NCBI GenBank assembly: GCA_038093515.1
Contig: JBBPSI010000001.1
Coordinates: forward strand, 310,001 to 374,000
Length of the DNA stretch: 64,000 bases
Origin: Butyriboletus loyo
Taxonomy: Eukaryota > Basidiomycota > Agaricomycetes > Boletales > Boletaceae
Direction of reading: 5' to 3'
Shown: piece by piece, positions 1 through 11,463 of the stretch
Position numbering within the stretch: position 1 is the first letter of the stretch
How the letters are laid out: each line of letters opens with the position of its first letter
Translations under genes and position numbers: made by a program
Notes under the pieces: generated by a model
Database searches by the model: none
Seen by the model: the letters and a program-made list of their open reading frames with translations, nothing else
What the model was told of the DNA's origin: nothing

Positions 1-1108
1 GAAACAGTCAGCTCTGAGTCACATCCAACTCTGCCGGGTCCATCCACCGTGCACCGGGATTGACTGGCGTGCGATTTTGAATGGTCATATCCCGATGGGA
101 CTGGACGAGAAATGTGCTATCGAACAAGTGAACGTACCTTGACGCGGGTTTTCTTGACGCTGTTGACGGCGAAGAGGCCAGTGCCCTGCTAGACACCCTG
201 TGCACGGGAACACCCGTAATTTGGTGCGGCGACTTATTTCCGGTGTTTGTTGCCGCGTATGTAGCCCCTGATCGTACAGCAAATCTATTTTCATGTAAAA
301 ACAGATTTTTTACATATTGTATTATTTGTCCAATTAACGTGGGCGAAAGCGGTCGTAACCAACATGCAGATGTGAAGGAACATAGCGGACAGTATTAAAA
401 GGCAAGAAACATTATACACCTTCCTTTTGTGGGACGAGCACCAAGAGCTTTATCATTATGGCATAAACTGTATAGTATTTATATAATTCTATTCCACGGA
501 CCAAATATCTGCTTGTAGAGAATCAGGATAGACACTGCCCTACAACAACTTCGTCAGTCACGGTGACTCGCAACATTGATGATTTTACTCAACCCTTCCG
601 CTGTCCACACACATATATATCATTTTCTTAGCATAATTTAGAGTATTTCGAACTTGAACGAACTCATTTGAAGTAAATCCGAGCGAGGTCGTTGAAAACT
701 GACCGTCACTCATGTGTCACTGCCATCAGTGAAACGGTCATTTGGTCGGAACCAACGGCTGCGCTCGGTTAGCATCGGAAAGCAGCAACTGCCTCATTGA
801 CCCTCTTTTTTTTTAACTACTTGTTTGTTCTATCGAACCACCTTGCCGTCGCTATGCAGCAAGTTGGATTGGGGACAGCGCAGGGTTGGTTATCGTTCCC
901 TGCGTTGAGTGTGTCGACTATGTCGGCGAGGACATGGTGACGGTTTCATCGTCGCGCGGTTGCCGTGCGTCCTGCGGCTGTCAACTTTGCTGACGTGATT
1001 ACAACGTGAGTGGGCGTCTTTTCCCTCCACACAAAAATCGTCTTATCCCCACTACCAACGCTTCCTCGAGGAGGTGCTTCTTGCCAAGCTGTCGTCCATC
1101 GTTTGAGT
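1..1108. other. Left-edge intergenic region, no confident gene
   Basis: No recognisable domain is encoded here. A minus-strand ORF at 205-8 could be the last exon of a gene, but it is only 65 codons, matches no family I know and has no supporting splice context. The stretch from about 280 to 520 is AT-rich. The 3' part, from about 700 to 1108, is presumably the promoter and leader of the membrane-protein gene that starts at 1109. Confidence 0.4.
293..315. repeat. Small perfect inverted repeat
   Basis: ATGTAAAAA at 293-301 pairs exactly with TTTTTACAT at 307-315 across a 5-nt spacer, in an AT-rich intergenic stretch. It could form a short hairpin. No gene end or known element is attached to it, so it may be chance. 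Confidence 0.5.
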
Positions 1109-2739
1109 ATGCGTTCTTCCCTTATACCATCGTTCTTATACTTTGCTTTATACTTCTCCGCCGCACTATCATTTAGTGTAACAGTCGGGTCGCCACCGAC
1201 CCAATGTGGTTCTCTGGATGTCACCTGGACAGGTGAGCCCAGCAATGTCTTTTGATGAATCCATCTCAATATGCTTGAACGGTAGGAGGTCAAGCTCCCT
1301 TCGAAATTATGTTGACACCCGTGAGTCACCCACCTCAGCGAAATATATCTTTCGCTCACCCCATATCGCAAGGCCTTCGACATTCCAAAGAACACATCTG
1401 TACCATCTTCAGCGTTTCAAGGCAATCAGGGCTTGTATCAAGTTTCGCCCATTACATTCATTGAGGGAACCAGATTCTTGCTGACCATGTCCGATGCAAC
1501 TGGCTTTGGAACTGGTGGCACATCCGACTTGATCACTGTGGGAGCACCAGTCGGAAGTGCCTCCTGTAATACCACCAGTCCAACGCTTTCATTTACTTTT
1601 GGTCTGCCATCTTCGCTGCAACAATGCAGGTATGCCGAAGATCTCAATCGTTTGTATTCGAGAAACTCAGCTCAACGTTAGTCCTTACGTCTTCAACGGG
1701 TACGATCAGGCTATCCAACCTGTCACAATTACGGTCAGTCAGATCAGCCATTCGATTTTTCTGTTGCTTAGATTTCGTTTATATCTAGGGACTCATTCCT
1801 GGTGGAGAATCTTTCCTTCTACACCCTCCTTCATCAGGAACAAGCTTCACATGGATCGCCGACGTCGCAGCTGGAACTACGGTTGTTTTCACACTGACCG
1901 ACGCCCAGGGTCATTCAGGCGGGTCCTCTGACGCCACGACGGTCGCCCTTTCCAATGACGCCAGTTGTCTCAACGCTACTTCACCCACCTCCACCCTAAC
2001 CTCCGTTCCGTCGTCGACTTCAGCAGCTAGTTCATCCACACCATCCCCTACCCATACATCGTCCGGCGCCTCCACGGGTACTATTGTCGGAGCAGCAGTT
2101 GGTGCAATTCTTGCTGTCACAGCTATCGTTGCGTTAGCAGTATTCTACTTGAAACGTCGGCGTTACGGGCGTTCACCGTACGTACTCGCACCGACGCGGA
2201 AATCGCGTCGTCCAAATTCGGTGGAACTGGACCCCGGTGTCGATAACTTCCAACACCCCCCAATATATCCCTTCCCTTATCAAGCAGACTCTGTCAGCCA
2301 CCTGACTCCCCCAATTATCGCCGGCTCACCTTCCACGCCAGCATCGTATCAGGAGACGTCATCGACGGCTCCCTCTGCGCACGCATCAGAACTGCCTTAT
2401 ACATACCAACAACACTCTCGAACAAACTCAAACACTGACAGTTTTGCGGCATTCGGCGACGTTGCTAGTCCATCCACGTCATTGAGCAGTCACCGGAAAG
2501 CTGCGATGGCCCGGATGACAAGTCATCAACCTACCCGCTTTATTGTTCATACTGATGCTGAAGATCATGTCCCGGAGGCTGAAGTTGAGGTTGTTGAACT
2601 CCCCCCGCAATACTCGGAGCGACGAGCATCTGGGACAAGACCGATGTCATCGGCGACGGGACTGTCGTCTGCCAACATTACCTATTCATCCGGGCAACAT
2701 GCGGACGAACCTCCACAGTCCACCTTCCCTCTCGAGTAG
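1109..2739 (+). CDS. Ser/Thr-rich single-pass plasma-membrane protein
   Basis: The start at 1109 is chosen because it opens a signal peptide (MRSSLIPSFLYFALYFSAA). The ectodomain has the repeated pattern of an Agaricomycete membrane-protein family: motifs such as SVTVGSPPTQCGSLDVTW, FLLTMSDATGFGTGGTS and GESFLLHPPS, with scattered cysteines, followed by a Ser/Thr/Pro stalk. One membrane helix (about 2079-2150, GTIVGAAVGAILAVTAIVAL) ends in the basic stop KRRR. The cytosolic tail of about 190 residues is disordered and ends at 2737-2739. Several short introns interrupt 1226-1800; I did not fix every junction. The layout resembles cell-wall stress sensors (signal peptide, STP-rich stalk, one helix, short tail), but no WSC or MID2 domain is visible, so a sensor role is only inferred. 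Confidence 0.75.
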
Positions 2740-3214
2740 GTTTCTGTATTGTAGACTGCACTTCGTACTTCACCATCGCCGGCATCACTCCGGTTTTTGC
2801 TTATGATGGGAACCTACACTCTGTTGAGACGTCGATTCGCTGAATATCTGACATATTTCTTTCTTGCGTTGGGTTCGGCGGCCATCCGTTCGCTTGTTTT
2901 GGTCGAGCGGGCGTTTTGTAACCCCACAGCTGTCATCTGGTATGTAGTCTCGAGGGAATCGAATTTAGCAAATGTGGCATTTCAGCACGCCTCTAGTTAC
3001 ATGTCCGGATGAAGTGTCAAGGAAGGGAAAGTAGTACTACGACACCGTCGTGGGTTGGGGGTTGGGAATACAAGCACTACAATAGACGATCGGTAAGTAA
3101 TACAATACTGGGTGCAACCTAGTACGACTCGAGGAGAGCCCAAAGTCGAGACCCAGACAACTACAATCCTTGAATGTTCCAAGTTGGCATCATCCAACCG
3201 TTCCCCAATGGGGG
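2740..3214. other. Intergenic, convergent gene ends
   Basis: This stretch lies between the 3' end of the membrane-protein gene (+) and the 3' end of the orphan gene (-). Short ORFs here show no domain. It probably holds both polyadenylation regions. I see no repeat or RNA gene. Confidence 0.5.
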
Positions 3215-4080
3215 TCACGAATTTGGTTCCATGTCACCCTCATCGAGATTCTGCCTGGAGAATGCATCAATCATGGCATCTTGATCCTTACGTCGCTTGT
3301 GTCTCCTGCGTTTGTCGTCCTTAATAACGCGTTCAATGCGTCTGCGCGTCTTGGAATGGTTTCGGGGATCGATAAGTGCGAGTCTGCACCTGTAGCACGC
3401 AAGCTCGATGCTTGCGAGTAAACGAAGCGTGTCGGAGTTATTCAAAGCCTGACATATTCCCAGTCAAATACATGCCAGGAATGCGTCGCGGAGAAAACAT
3501 ACATTCAATGACCATGACACAACACGGGCACCTTCCACACACCCGATAACAACGAAATTGCCGCGTTTCTCGGCTTGCAAGTCCGATAACTGAACTCACC
3601 TCTCAATAATGCGAGGTAAGAGGGGGGTACATAGATCACTCACCTCGCCGAACGAAACCATCACCTTACCAGACGACATGGAACGTACCACTGGACATAT
3701 GGGAATCAACACGATGCTCGCGCAAGGGGAGATTGGCTCATACCGACACGTGATGACTGCCCAGCGATCTCCTGGGATACGAGCGCACGTCCAAGGTATA
3801 CCCAAGAGTCCCTTTCAGGTCTTCTTATGTGCACCTTGACTTGAACGTCCCGGATTTCACGGGAGCTTGTCGGCATCGGTGCTGCTAAACGCCGGTGTGT
3901 GGAATGCAAAGACACGACGGGCCAGTAAAATCAATGAATCAGCGGCATGCACATGCACAGAATATGCGACAGTAGCGTACAAGACGGAGGGGGTACATAA
4001 CTCGGCGTACCCTGTGCATCGAGCACTCCTTCGGGGAAGGAGGAGCTCGCCATTATGGGATCTTCTTCCATAGCATCCAT
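3215..4080 (-). CDS. Conserved basidiomycete protein of unknown function (194 aa)
   Basis: Five exons join in frame: 4080-4002, 3881-3744, 3690-3644, 3589-3503 and 3448-3215 (582 nt with stop). The start at 4080 gives MDAMEEDPIMASSS. The core reads VKVHIRRPERDSWVYLGR, then SSRVVVRSMSSGKVMVSFGE, then KRGNFVVIGCVEGARVVSW, and looks like a small beta-rich domain. The C-terminus is strongly basic (KTRRRIERVIKDDKRRRHK), likely a nuclear-localisation or nucleic-acid-binding segment. I recall near-identical core motifs in other basidiomycete predictions but know no function. The single-ORF view hides this gene because the exons are short. It is transcribed in the same direction as TAF5, 415 bp downstream of the TAF5 stop. 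Confidence 0.8.
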
Positions 4081-4495
4081 CTGAAATGACAGACAGTGTT
4101 AATGGGTCGGCAGAGCGGTGAGTCGGGAGAGATACCTTGATAAAACGTGCAGGGCTCAGGTATCTTGAGTGGCAATGAATGAAATAGTGAACTATTTACT
4201 AGCGGGCTACATTCCATCGGTCACGTGATCCATTCATTTCATCGAGTGGCGAGCGCACTGGAAGAATACAGGGACAACAGACTCCCCTTACAAGTCAAGG
4301 ACCTGTTCACACAGAAGATCGTCGCTATCTCAACAATGAGAGTTGGATATGATAGAGGGTGTGGATGAGCAATAAAAAGGGTGGCTAAAACCTCGGTCAT
4401 TTGTGAGGAGTTAGCTGCGGATAGTATGATACACTCGTCGACAAGCAACCAGAGCACGTGGATGGAGAGTCTCGATACGGATCTCTCGAAACGCT
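4081..4495. other. Intergenic between TAF5 end and orphan-gene start
   Basis: 415 bp holding the TAF5 3' region and the upstream region of the orphan gene (both minus strand). ORFs here lack recognisable motifs. Nothing else is seen. Confidence 0.5.
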
Positions 4496-7200
4496 TTATC
4501 TCGATTCCGGAGTAATGTAGCTACCGGCCACCAGGCAAAGATTTCGTGGCGTGAAGTGAACCTGGTTTATGGGAGTCCGCTTCGTGGGGAAGGTTGCGAG
4601 CAAGTCGGAACTGCAACCGGTACGAATACATCAAATTGATGACTGGCACGATGAACTGGCACGTACGTCTCACTGTTTTCATCCTCTTCGACGCGGAGCC
4701 CGGAACCTTCATCCATTCCGTTTTCTCGCAGTCTAGCTTGACCACCAGCACTTTTGACGTCCCAACACCGCACTGTCCAATCTGCGCCCCCGCTAACGAG
4801 CATCGATGACTCTGCGCTGAACGCTAAAGAGTACACGGATGCAGTATGACCCGTCATTTTTTTGATTCGCTTACCGGACCCCAAGTCCCAGAGATTGATA
4901 GCGAGGTCTTCGCCTGCGCTGGCGAGATACCTACCATCTGGACTAACCGCCAGTGTAGAGAGCGTTCCTTGGTGCCCGATGAATACCCGCACACACGTGC
5001 CGCGTTGGACGTCCCACAGACGAGCTGTCCAATCACTCGATCCGGTTGCCAGATATAACGAGTTGGGATGGAAGCGGACACACTGTGGATAAGTCAGCGA
5101 TATACAACGCATTACCAGTCTACCTACATCAACATCACTCAAATGTCCCACGTAGATCCTCAGACACGATGTTCGATCCGTGGACCAAAGTCTAGCTGTC
5201 CGGTCCCGACTAGCAGTCGCGAAATAGATGCCCATAGGACTCCACTGCACATCCCAGACCGGCTGTTGATGACCCCGGTAGGCGACGACATTTGTCATTG
5301 TGTCCAGTGACCAGAGCCTAGTCGTAGCGTCTGCCGAGGAAGACAAAAGATATCTCGGAGGTACCGCTGAGCCTCCGAGGGGATCGAAAGAAAGAGAATA
5401 TACTGGTCCACTGTGTCCGATCAATTTTCGAGTGGTGGTACCTTCTCTCTCTCGAAGTCTGGAGATGCCAGCTACAGGCGCAAAGTTGAGATACAAGGAC
5501 TCAAACGGGCTTCAAGCAACTTACAGTTCCTTGCTGAATCGACTGATTTGTTGTTCCGCGACCCTCTAAGTTTTTCACCCTTCAGGCTCCATAAACGAAT
5601 ATAACTTTCCGAGAAGCCAGCTGCCATTAGCGTAATATCAGGGGAGAAAACGCAACACGGGGCACTGGCATCATCTGTCTTCATCGAGTTGTGAACTTCA
5701 GATTAGAAGACTTACCCCTCTCCTACATCATGCAACGTATACGCGCAGATACTTGGCAAAGCTCGAGCTCGCGCAGCTGCGCCTTGTGCGGAACCAAGGT
5801 CCACAGCAGTGAGAGCGGACGGATCAAGTCGTATGCGTTTCCTTGCATCACGCACTTTCTCTACTTCCCTTTGCACATCAATTGTTTTGAAAGTAGGCGG
5901 ATGAGGAAGCATGTCTGCCTCAGATGGTGAAATGACACCTGGAACGGCTGGTGGTCGAGAAAAATGTATGTCATATTGTGCGTTAGGATCTCGGTCCAAC
6001 ATTGCTTGCTCTCGGAGGACGCGTTCCGTTTCTGTACGCAGATCTTCTGAAATTGGGGGAGGGCCGAGTTTCAATTCCCCTTTCGAGGCATTAAATGTGT
6101 TCGGGTTAGGGATGACAGAGGCGTTCGTAGGCTGAGTGCCTTTAGGAATAAGTGATGAAAGAAGCCCAGTGGACTCTTCCCAAGCGCTCGGAGACACAGC
6201 GGTTGTACTGGCGGAAGTCACTGCGAAGATATGAGCATGAAAACCAAGGGGTAAAGGGACCTGTTCACCATCGAATCGCAGATGATTGTTCACCACACGC
6301 ATGACAGCGGCCCTCCCCCTCTTCCCCATTTCACCAGAAAACCCTTCTCCTGCTCCGAGCGCCTCACCGCCAACGCCCTCTGTCAACCACCCTACAAGAA
6401 GGCTGAAGCCCGAACGGCTCATTCTGATTATGTATTTTTCATTGAGAAAACGTTGTGCCAAGGGATCGTTCTGAACATGAGAAGGTAAAAGCAGAGTAGA
6501 AAGGTGATGAAGAGTTGAGTTATGGCTCGGCGCGAGTGCGGGAGCGAATGTAGAGTAAAACCGTATCGCTGACGAGTTCACACCAATGCTTGAGAGTCTC
6601 GTACGTTTGCGATAAATGAATCACCCACCAGCTTCTTTGAAACCTTTCTGAATGAGATCAAGATAGAAGTGACAAAAGATGGGGTACAATATTGGGCGGA
6701 ACTCGGGCTTATCGTGCACATTAGGGTGAGCGCGATTAGAGAGTGAGGACGCGTACCTTGTACATATCTAAGGAACCTTCAACCCATGCCTCGAGTTCCT
6801 TGAAGCCCTCCTGCTTATCAGTGGGGTCGACGGAAAGTATGTCCTCCGCCCCAACACCACCCAGACTTGCGATAAGGTTCTGTATATTGGGAGGATTCCC
6901 CATAGTCGTCAACTCCTGAAGGACACTGACGCTGTCTTTTAAAACGTTCTCCCCTGGACGTGAAGGTTTTTGTGCAAAAACTGCTAGGGCCTTCACCAAT
7001 TCATCGGAAGACACGGTTTTCTCGACATCCTCCGTGGACCCGGCCTCAAGTGTTTCGAGGAGGCCAGCCTCCGCGCGCTTGTGACCCCGCGCACGGAGGT
7101 ACTCCAAGACCAGACGATCGATCGAATTTGAGTCTTGTGGACCTACAGTCGTAGGTGAGACACCACCCGACGATGATGCGGCCGGTGTAGCAGCCGACAT
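4496..7200 (-). CDS. taf5: TFIID subunit 5 (TAF5), LisH-NTD2-WD40
   Basis: Scaffold subunit shared by TFIID and, in yeast, SAGA. Seven exons: 7200-6757, 6707-6629, 6568-5716, 5664-5525, 5471-5128, 5082-4667 and 4610-4496 (796 aa; human TAF5 is about 800). A LisH motif lies near residues 25-60 (IDRLVLEYLRARGHKRAEAG). The NTD2 helical domain follows (KPEFRPILYPIFCHFYLDLI, FLNEKYIIRMSRSGFSLL). The C-terminal WD40 propeller contains GFSESYIRLWSLKGEKL, TTRKLIGHSGPVYSLSFDP, LLSSSADATTRLWS and LATGSSDWTARLWD. The family-typical end is TKRTPINQVHFTPRNLCLVA. The start at 7200 opens a Ser/Ala-rich leader before LisH. Nothing essential is missing. The 622-bp upstream region is shared with the divergent RNase III gene. 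Confidence 0.95.
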
Positions 7201-7822
7201 AATTCCAAGGTTGCGTCAGTGATATAAGTTCGTTCAGACGGACTGGATTGCCTAATCCATCTTCTCAAAAACTGAACATCCAACGGTGTCTCTGCAATCC
7301 ACGAGCAAAACAGAGCTTTATACCATGGCTATAGGCGATGCCTGAACTCGATGGAGTCCTTCCTGTCAGGACGACACCAAGTAGTCAGGAAGTGAATTAA
7401 TTTACTACATTTCTTGCGCAACTTGCTTGTGAACAGTGCTTCAACGCATTCAATTAGTATCAAACGAGAAAGTTATCGAAGTTCATCCGAGGCGTGGGCC
7501 AGGACGTTCCAATGAGACGACAATGTGAGGGCGTTCAAACGTAGTCAACCAACATAAATGGACCGCTCGTAGATTCGAGATATCGAACTTGGTTGTTCAG
7601 TCAGCGCAGCTAATTGTTGAAAGGGATAAGTGAGCCTGGCACTAGTTTATATTTACGCCGTTGTTCCTGTTTATGGCCATTCGCCTTTGAGCCTGTCTCA
7701 CAAAGTCACGTCGTCCTCCAAGTCCATCGATTGTACACGGCGTCGTCGAGAGGCGAGGCAGTATCAAAGTTGGCCCCCATCGCACCTCTGTTGGATTAGC
7801 ATCTCCCGCAGCAGTCAACATC
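7201..7822. promoter_or_regulatory. Shared divergent promoter region (TAF5 / RNase III gene)
   Basis: 622 bp between two divergent start codons, TAF5 at 7200 (-) and the RNase III gene at 7823 (+). It must hold both promoters and leaders. I recognise no TATA box or specific operator with confidence. Confidence 0.5.
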
Positions 7823-9223
7823 ATGGTCAAACTCAAGAAAGGGCCGACCGTCTACCATACTCTTCAGAATGCGATTGTTGCAACCATCAACGACCCCAAC
7901 TATTCATTCTCGTTACCCAAACTTTCAGATTGGGAATCTATTGTCTCGTCCAGTGCGGACGAGAAACAGCGATTAGAATTCGTTGGTGACGCTGTCATGC
8001 ATCTCTCTGTAGCTTTATACCTTTACCGCCTCTTCCCGGATGCTGCGCCTGGCTTGTACACCGTGAGTCATAACCTTAGCGCAGCTGGAGCCACAAATTT
8101 GATCCACATTTTAGAATATACGCTCGGCTGTAAATGCCAACGCGACATTCACTCACCTCATGGTCAAGGCAGGCGCGTACAAACTCCCATCACAGTCTCG
8201 CAGCACGAAAGCCGTAGCAGACTCGTTCGAGGTAATTGTAGCAGCACTCTACTTGGAACGTGGATTTGCGCATGTCTGCGCGTGGGTTCAGGAGCAGTAC
8301 GCGCCCTTGATTGCTGCCGCTCGGGAATCGTATGATAAACGGTTAATCATGTTCATTAACTTGATGAGGTTTCCGTGCTGATCCACCTAATCAGCCTTAC
8401 GACCTCAGACCCCAACACCCCCTTTCTCTCAACCAAGCGGCATAGGGGCCCGCTTGACCCTGCGAGCACCCCGCTACTCAAGAAAATCAGACTGTCTAGC
8501 GGGCGTAGTTCCCCGCGGAGTACGCTGAGTAATGCACTACTGTACTTTGCCACTTTGCTCCCTTCTGACTGCAATGGTCAGTGGCACAGCGTGTCATCAA
8601 TCGGATGAAATCAAAAGGCAAGGTTAAGCTGTGCTGGCCGACCAAGAAATCGAAACCTTCCCTAGAGATGCACCTTCGTAGCTGCGAGCTTCCTGCGCTA
8701 GAACCTCAGAGACTCTCATCTCTGGTGATTGATCTTACCATGGACAGCGAATCTGACGATAGGGAAGCAGCGCCATCAAATGCAATACCGCCTTCCCAGC
8801 CCAGCTTCAAGCCACTTGCCTTATTCCAGAACTGCCTCCCTCCGGTGGGTAAATTTCTGTGGAGTCGGCTGTGGAGTCGTGTTCCCTGACTACATGCCTG
8901 TCACTTGTTTACAGTCGCGATCTGATACCACCCCTCAATCCGATCAAAGTTATTACAAGCGAACCGTTTCTCATTGCCCCCCGCAGCAAGGCCCCACAGT
9001 ATCACCGGTACCATCACGCCCATCTTTGGAGTCACCTGCACCACCTGCTATGTTTCCCATCGCTACGTCACCTGGCCTCGCAACTTCCGTCGTTCCGCAG
9101 GCTAGCCTTGAGTTTATTAGGCGATCGGGTCTCTCGCTACAGCCCCAATCGGATAATATACATATTCCCTCCGGCACGCATGAGAACCCGATCGTCATCG
9201 AGGACAGTGAGAATGAAGACTGA
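7823..9223 (+). CDS. Short RNase III-domain protein with disordered tail and SIM-like motifs
   Basis: Five exons: 7823-8062, 8115-8341, 8395-8528, 8582-8844 and 8915-9223 (390 aa). A single RNase III domain spans about residues 10-155. The signature EKQRLEFVGDAVMHLS supplies the first Glu and Asp, and ADSFEVIVAALYLERG the second Asp and Glu, so the four metal ligands appear present and dsRNA cleavage is plausible. No dsRBD, PAZ or helicase is seen, so it is neither Dicer nor a typical Rnt1. The remaining 230 or so residues are Ser/Pro-rich and disordered. They contain two hydrophobic-acidic motifs, SLVIDLTMDSESDD and NPIVIEDSENED at the extreme C-terminus, that match SUMO-interaction motifs. 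The substrate is unknown. Exon 3-4 junctions (donor GTAATG at 8529) were chosen by frame and are less certain. Confidence 0.82.
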
Positions 9224-9465
9224 GTACTAGTTGTCTTTGTCTTGATGTTGTTTTTCTCCCACATCCATATATCAGATTTCATCTCTGTTCATGGGTATTC
9301 GTTGCCCACGCGATGGTTACAAAGACATTGACGACACGCAATCGTATTTACATCGACCAGCGACAACGAAACATGATGCCAAGTCCAAAAGTAAGGTTGC
9401 TAGATTACAATCTCATCCATCACCACCATGTGAATGATGAGTATCCTATGCGACTGTGGGTTGCA
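9224..9465. other. Convergent intergenic region
   Basis: About 240 bp between the stop of the RNase III gene (+) and the noxA stop in its last small exon (-). It presumably carries both 3' UTRs. No gene is seen. Confidence 0.5.
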
Positions 9466-11463
9466 TCAAAAGTGTTCCTGGATTACACAGTCAAATCAGT
9501 GAACGACGAAATTATCGATTAACGGTCAAACCTTTGCAAATGTAAACTCGACGTTGTTGCTGGTGTGTTGCAATGTCGCCTCCTTAATGGCCTTGGCCAG
9601 CACGCTGGGCCCGCAAAAGTATGTCTGTGATAGGATTAAGAATCTTTTCGAACGAGATGCGGGACGGGAACTTACCCCAACTTTGGTCTTGAGCTGGGTT
9701 GTGCTACCGGGCAGGTACTGACCAATTTCAATTGCCTCCCGGATCCGACGGTAAATGCTCTTCCAGTCTGGCCGACCGAACTTGGTACGGGTGCGGAGCA
9801 GTGTCAGAGGATCATACTTGGCACCAGCGTCGTTGACTGCAATATTCCAAAGCATGTTTTCATCGATCTTCTGAGTCAAATAGATATTGATCCGAAGGAA
9901 GTTGGCTGGAAGGAGGGATGAACAAGGAATATATCGAATTGAGTGACGGTACTTACGGTCAAGTTGAGCGGCTTCAACGTCTTGGAGAAGGGATTGGAAC
10001 CAGCCAAAGGAAGGTGCGTCACGACAAACCCAAAAGAACTCGACACGACGGAGAGAGCCGAGGTCCCCCTTCTTTTGACTGTACCAAATGTGTTTCAGAA
10101 TGGACGCGAAGGGAGTTACGCCTACGGAGGAACTTTGGGTGAGTTAGGGAGTGATAGAGGGAGCGAATGGGGCCATACCGATACCGGCACCGATAAGCAT
10201 GGCAACCTCGTTCTCAAAGACGTCCTCTGCAGGGGCACCGTAGGGGCCATCGATGCGAACTTGAGGGAGAGGACGAGCGAGGGAAGACGGGTCGAACTCA
10301 ATAAAGTCACCACGGGTTCCACCATACTGGATTTCGTCCTTGTCGACACCCTTCATGGCGGCCTTTGTCATTGCGGCCACAACCGAAGGCCCACAGCCGA
10401 GACGTTGTCCAAGGGCATGCGTCCAGTCACCAACCTGGCGAATGTGTAGGGAGACATAGGGATCCTCGGGTGCGGACGTGATGGTGAACTGGAAGGTGAT
10501 GAGAGGAATGTTGGGTAGAAATGGGAAGGAGATACGTGCGGGATGCCACTGGAGGCGGGAAATTTCAGGGACTTGAATAGAGAGCCACTGGCCGGCTGTG
10601 TACTTGAAACTTGGTTTTACAATACGGAGCTCCATGGCACCACTCGGGTGAACGAGAACTTTTGAAAGCCTGGTTGCTTTCCTTGCACGATATTCGCGGT
10701 ACACGCGCTCTGTAAAGTAAGCGATTCCGGGCCATATGGTGAACCTCCAACTCTCGTAGCCGAGACAATATTGAGTCGAGTAGAAAGGGAAGGACGAAAT
10801 GTAGTCTGGACTGACAGAATCGCGGACGAAGCAACCGGTGGCGTGTGAGTAAAGAGCGATGAAGAAGAAGGCGAGGTGGTGAGTATACCAAAAGGTTTCG
10901 AAGCACTGGTGACGGATTTTGTGGTGAGCGGTTGCGTAAATGAGAACCATGGTAAGGAGCATGAAGTGGCCGGTGATACCGCCAACCTGGGTGTAGTGAA
11001 TGTCGAGGGCAGTCTCTGTGCGGACCTCTGCCGGAGATGAGTTGGAGGGTGGGGGAGTGGGGTGGACTCACGAGTGAGCTCGACATTGAAAAAGTTAGCA
11101 TAGTGTGCGGTTGTGTGTACCGCGGACCAGAATGCCATGGAGTAGGCGACTTGGCGGTGGAACCAGATGTTTTCGTCTGCGGGGAAGAGCCAAACTAAGT
11201 TTGGGCGGACGACGGTGATGACGTTGCGCAACATGGGGATGAGAAGGAGACCGGCATCAAAGGCGAGGGTGAGGCCAGCGCCCCTGGAGGTCCAGAGGGA
11301 CCATTTGAGGGCATTGAGGGAGGCTAGCCTCTGGTTGGTTTCCTGGGAAGAGGGTGAGCGAGGGAGGAAGAGAAGGGACCTGAAGATACCAGCCGATGGC
11401 AAAGAGGGCGAGCTGAGTGCCGTAGAAGAAGAGATTGAATGCGAGACGTCGAGTTGTGTACAT
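9466..11463 (-). CDS. noxA: NADPH oxidase NoxA (gp91phox family)
   Basis: Membrane flavocytochrome that transfers electrons from NADPH to O2 to make superoxide; in fungi it controls fruiting, polarity and hyphal fusion. Exons: 11463-11380, 11342-11072, 11027-10540, 10488-10179, 10121-9957, 9905-9676, 9624-9532 and 9477-9466 (550 aa, the usual NoxA length). The N-terminal ferric-reductase domain has the haem-region histidines (AVHTTAHYANFFN and FWYTHHLAFFFIALYSHATG). FAD binding is shown by QWHPFTITSAPEDPY. NADPH binding is shown by DGPYGAP, LIGAGIGVTPFASIL and YFCGPSV. No N-terminal EF-hands are present, so this is NoxA/B type and not NoxC. Two oddities: the QWHP/FTIT junction needs a GC-AG intron (10539-10489), and the C-terminal EHF is encoded in a 12-nt last exon after an intron at 9531-9478. 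Without that splice the protein would end FTFAKV. Confidence 0.95.

Noticed and set aside
946..1395. 149-codon minus-strand ORF
   Set aside because: It lies antisense to the signal-peptide exon of the membrane protein and shows no domain; a shadow.
9526..9531. GTT TGA as the true noxA stop
   Set aside because: A downstream GT-AG splice restores the conserved EHF terminus, so this stop is read as intronic.
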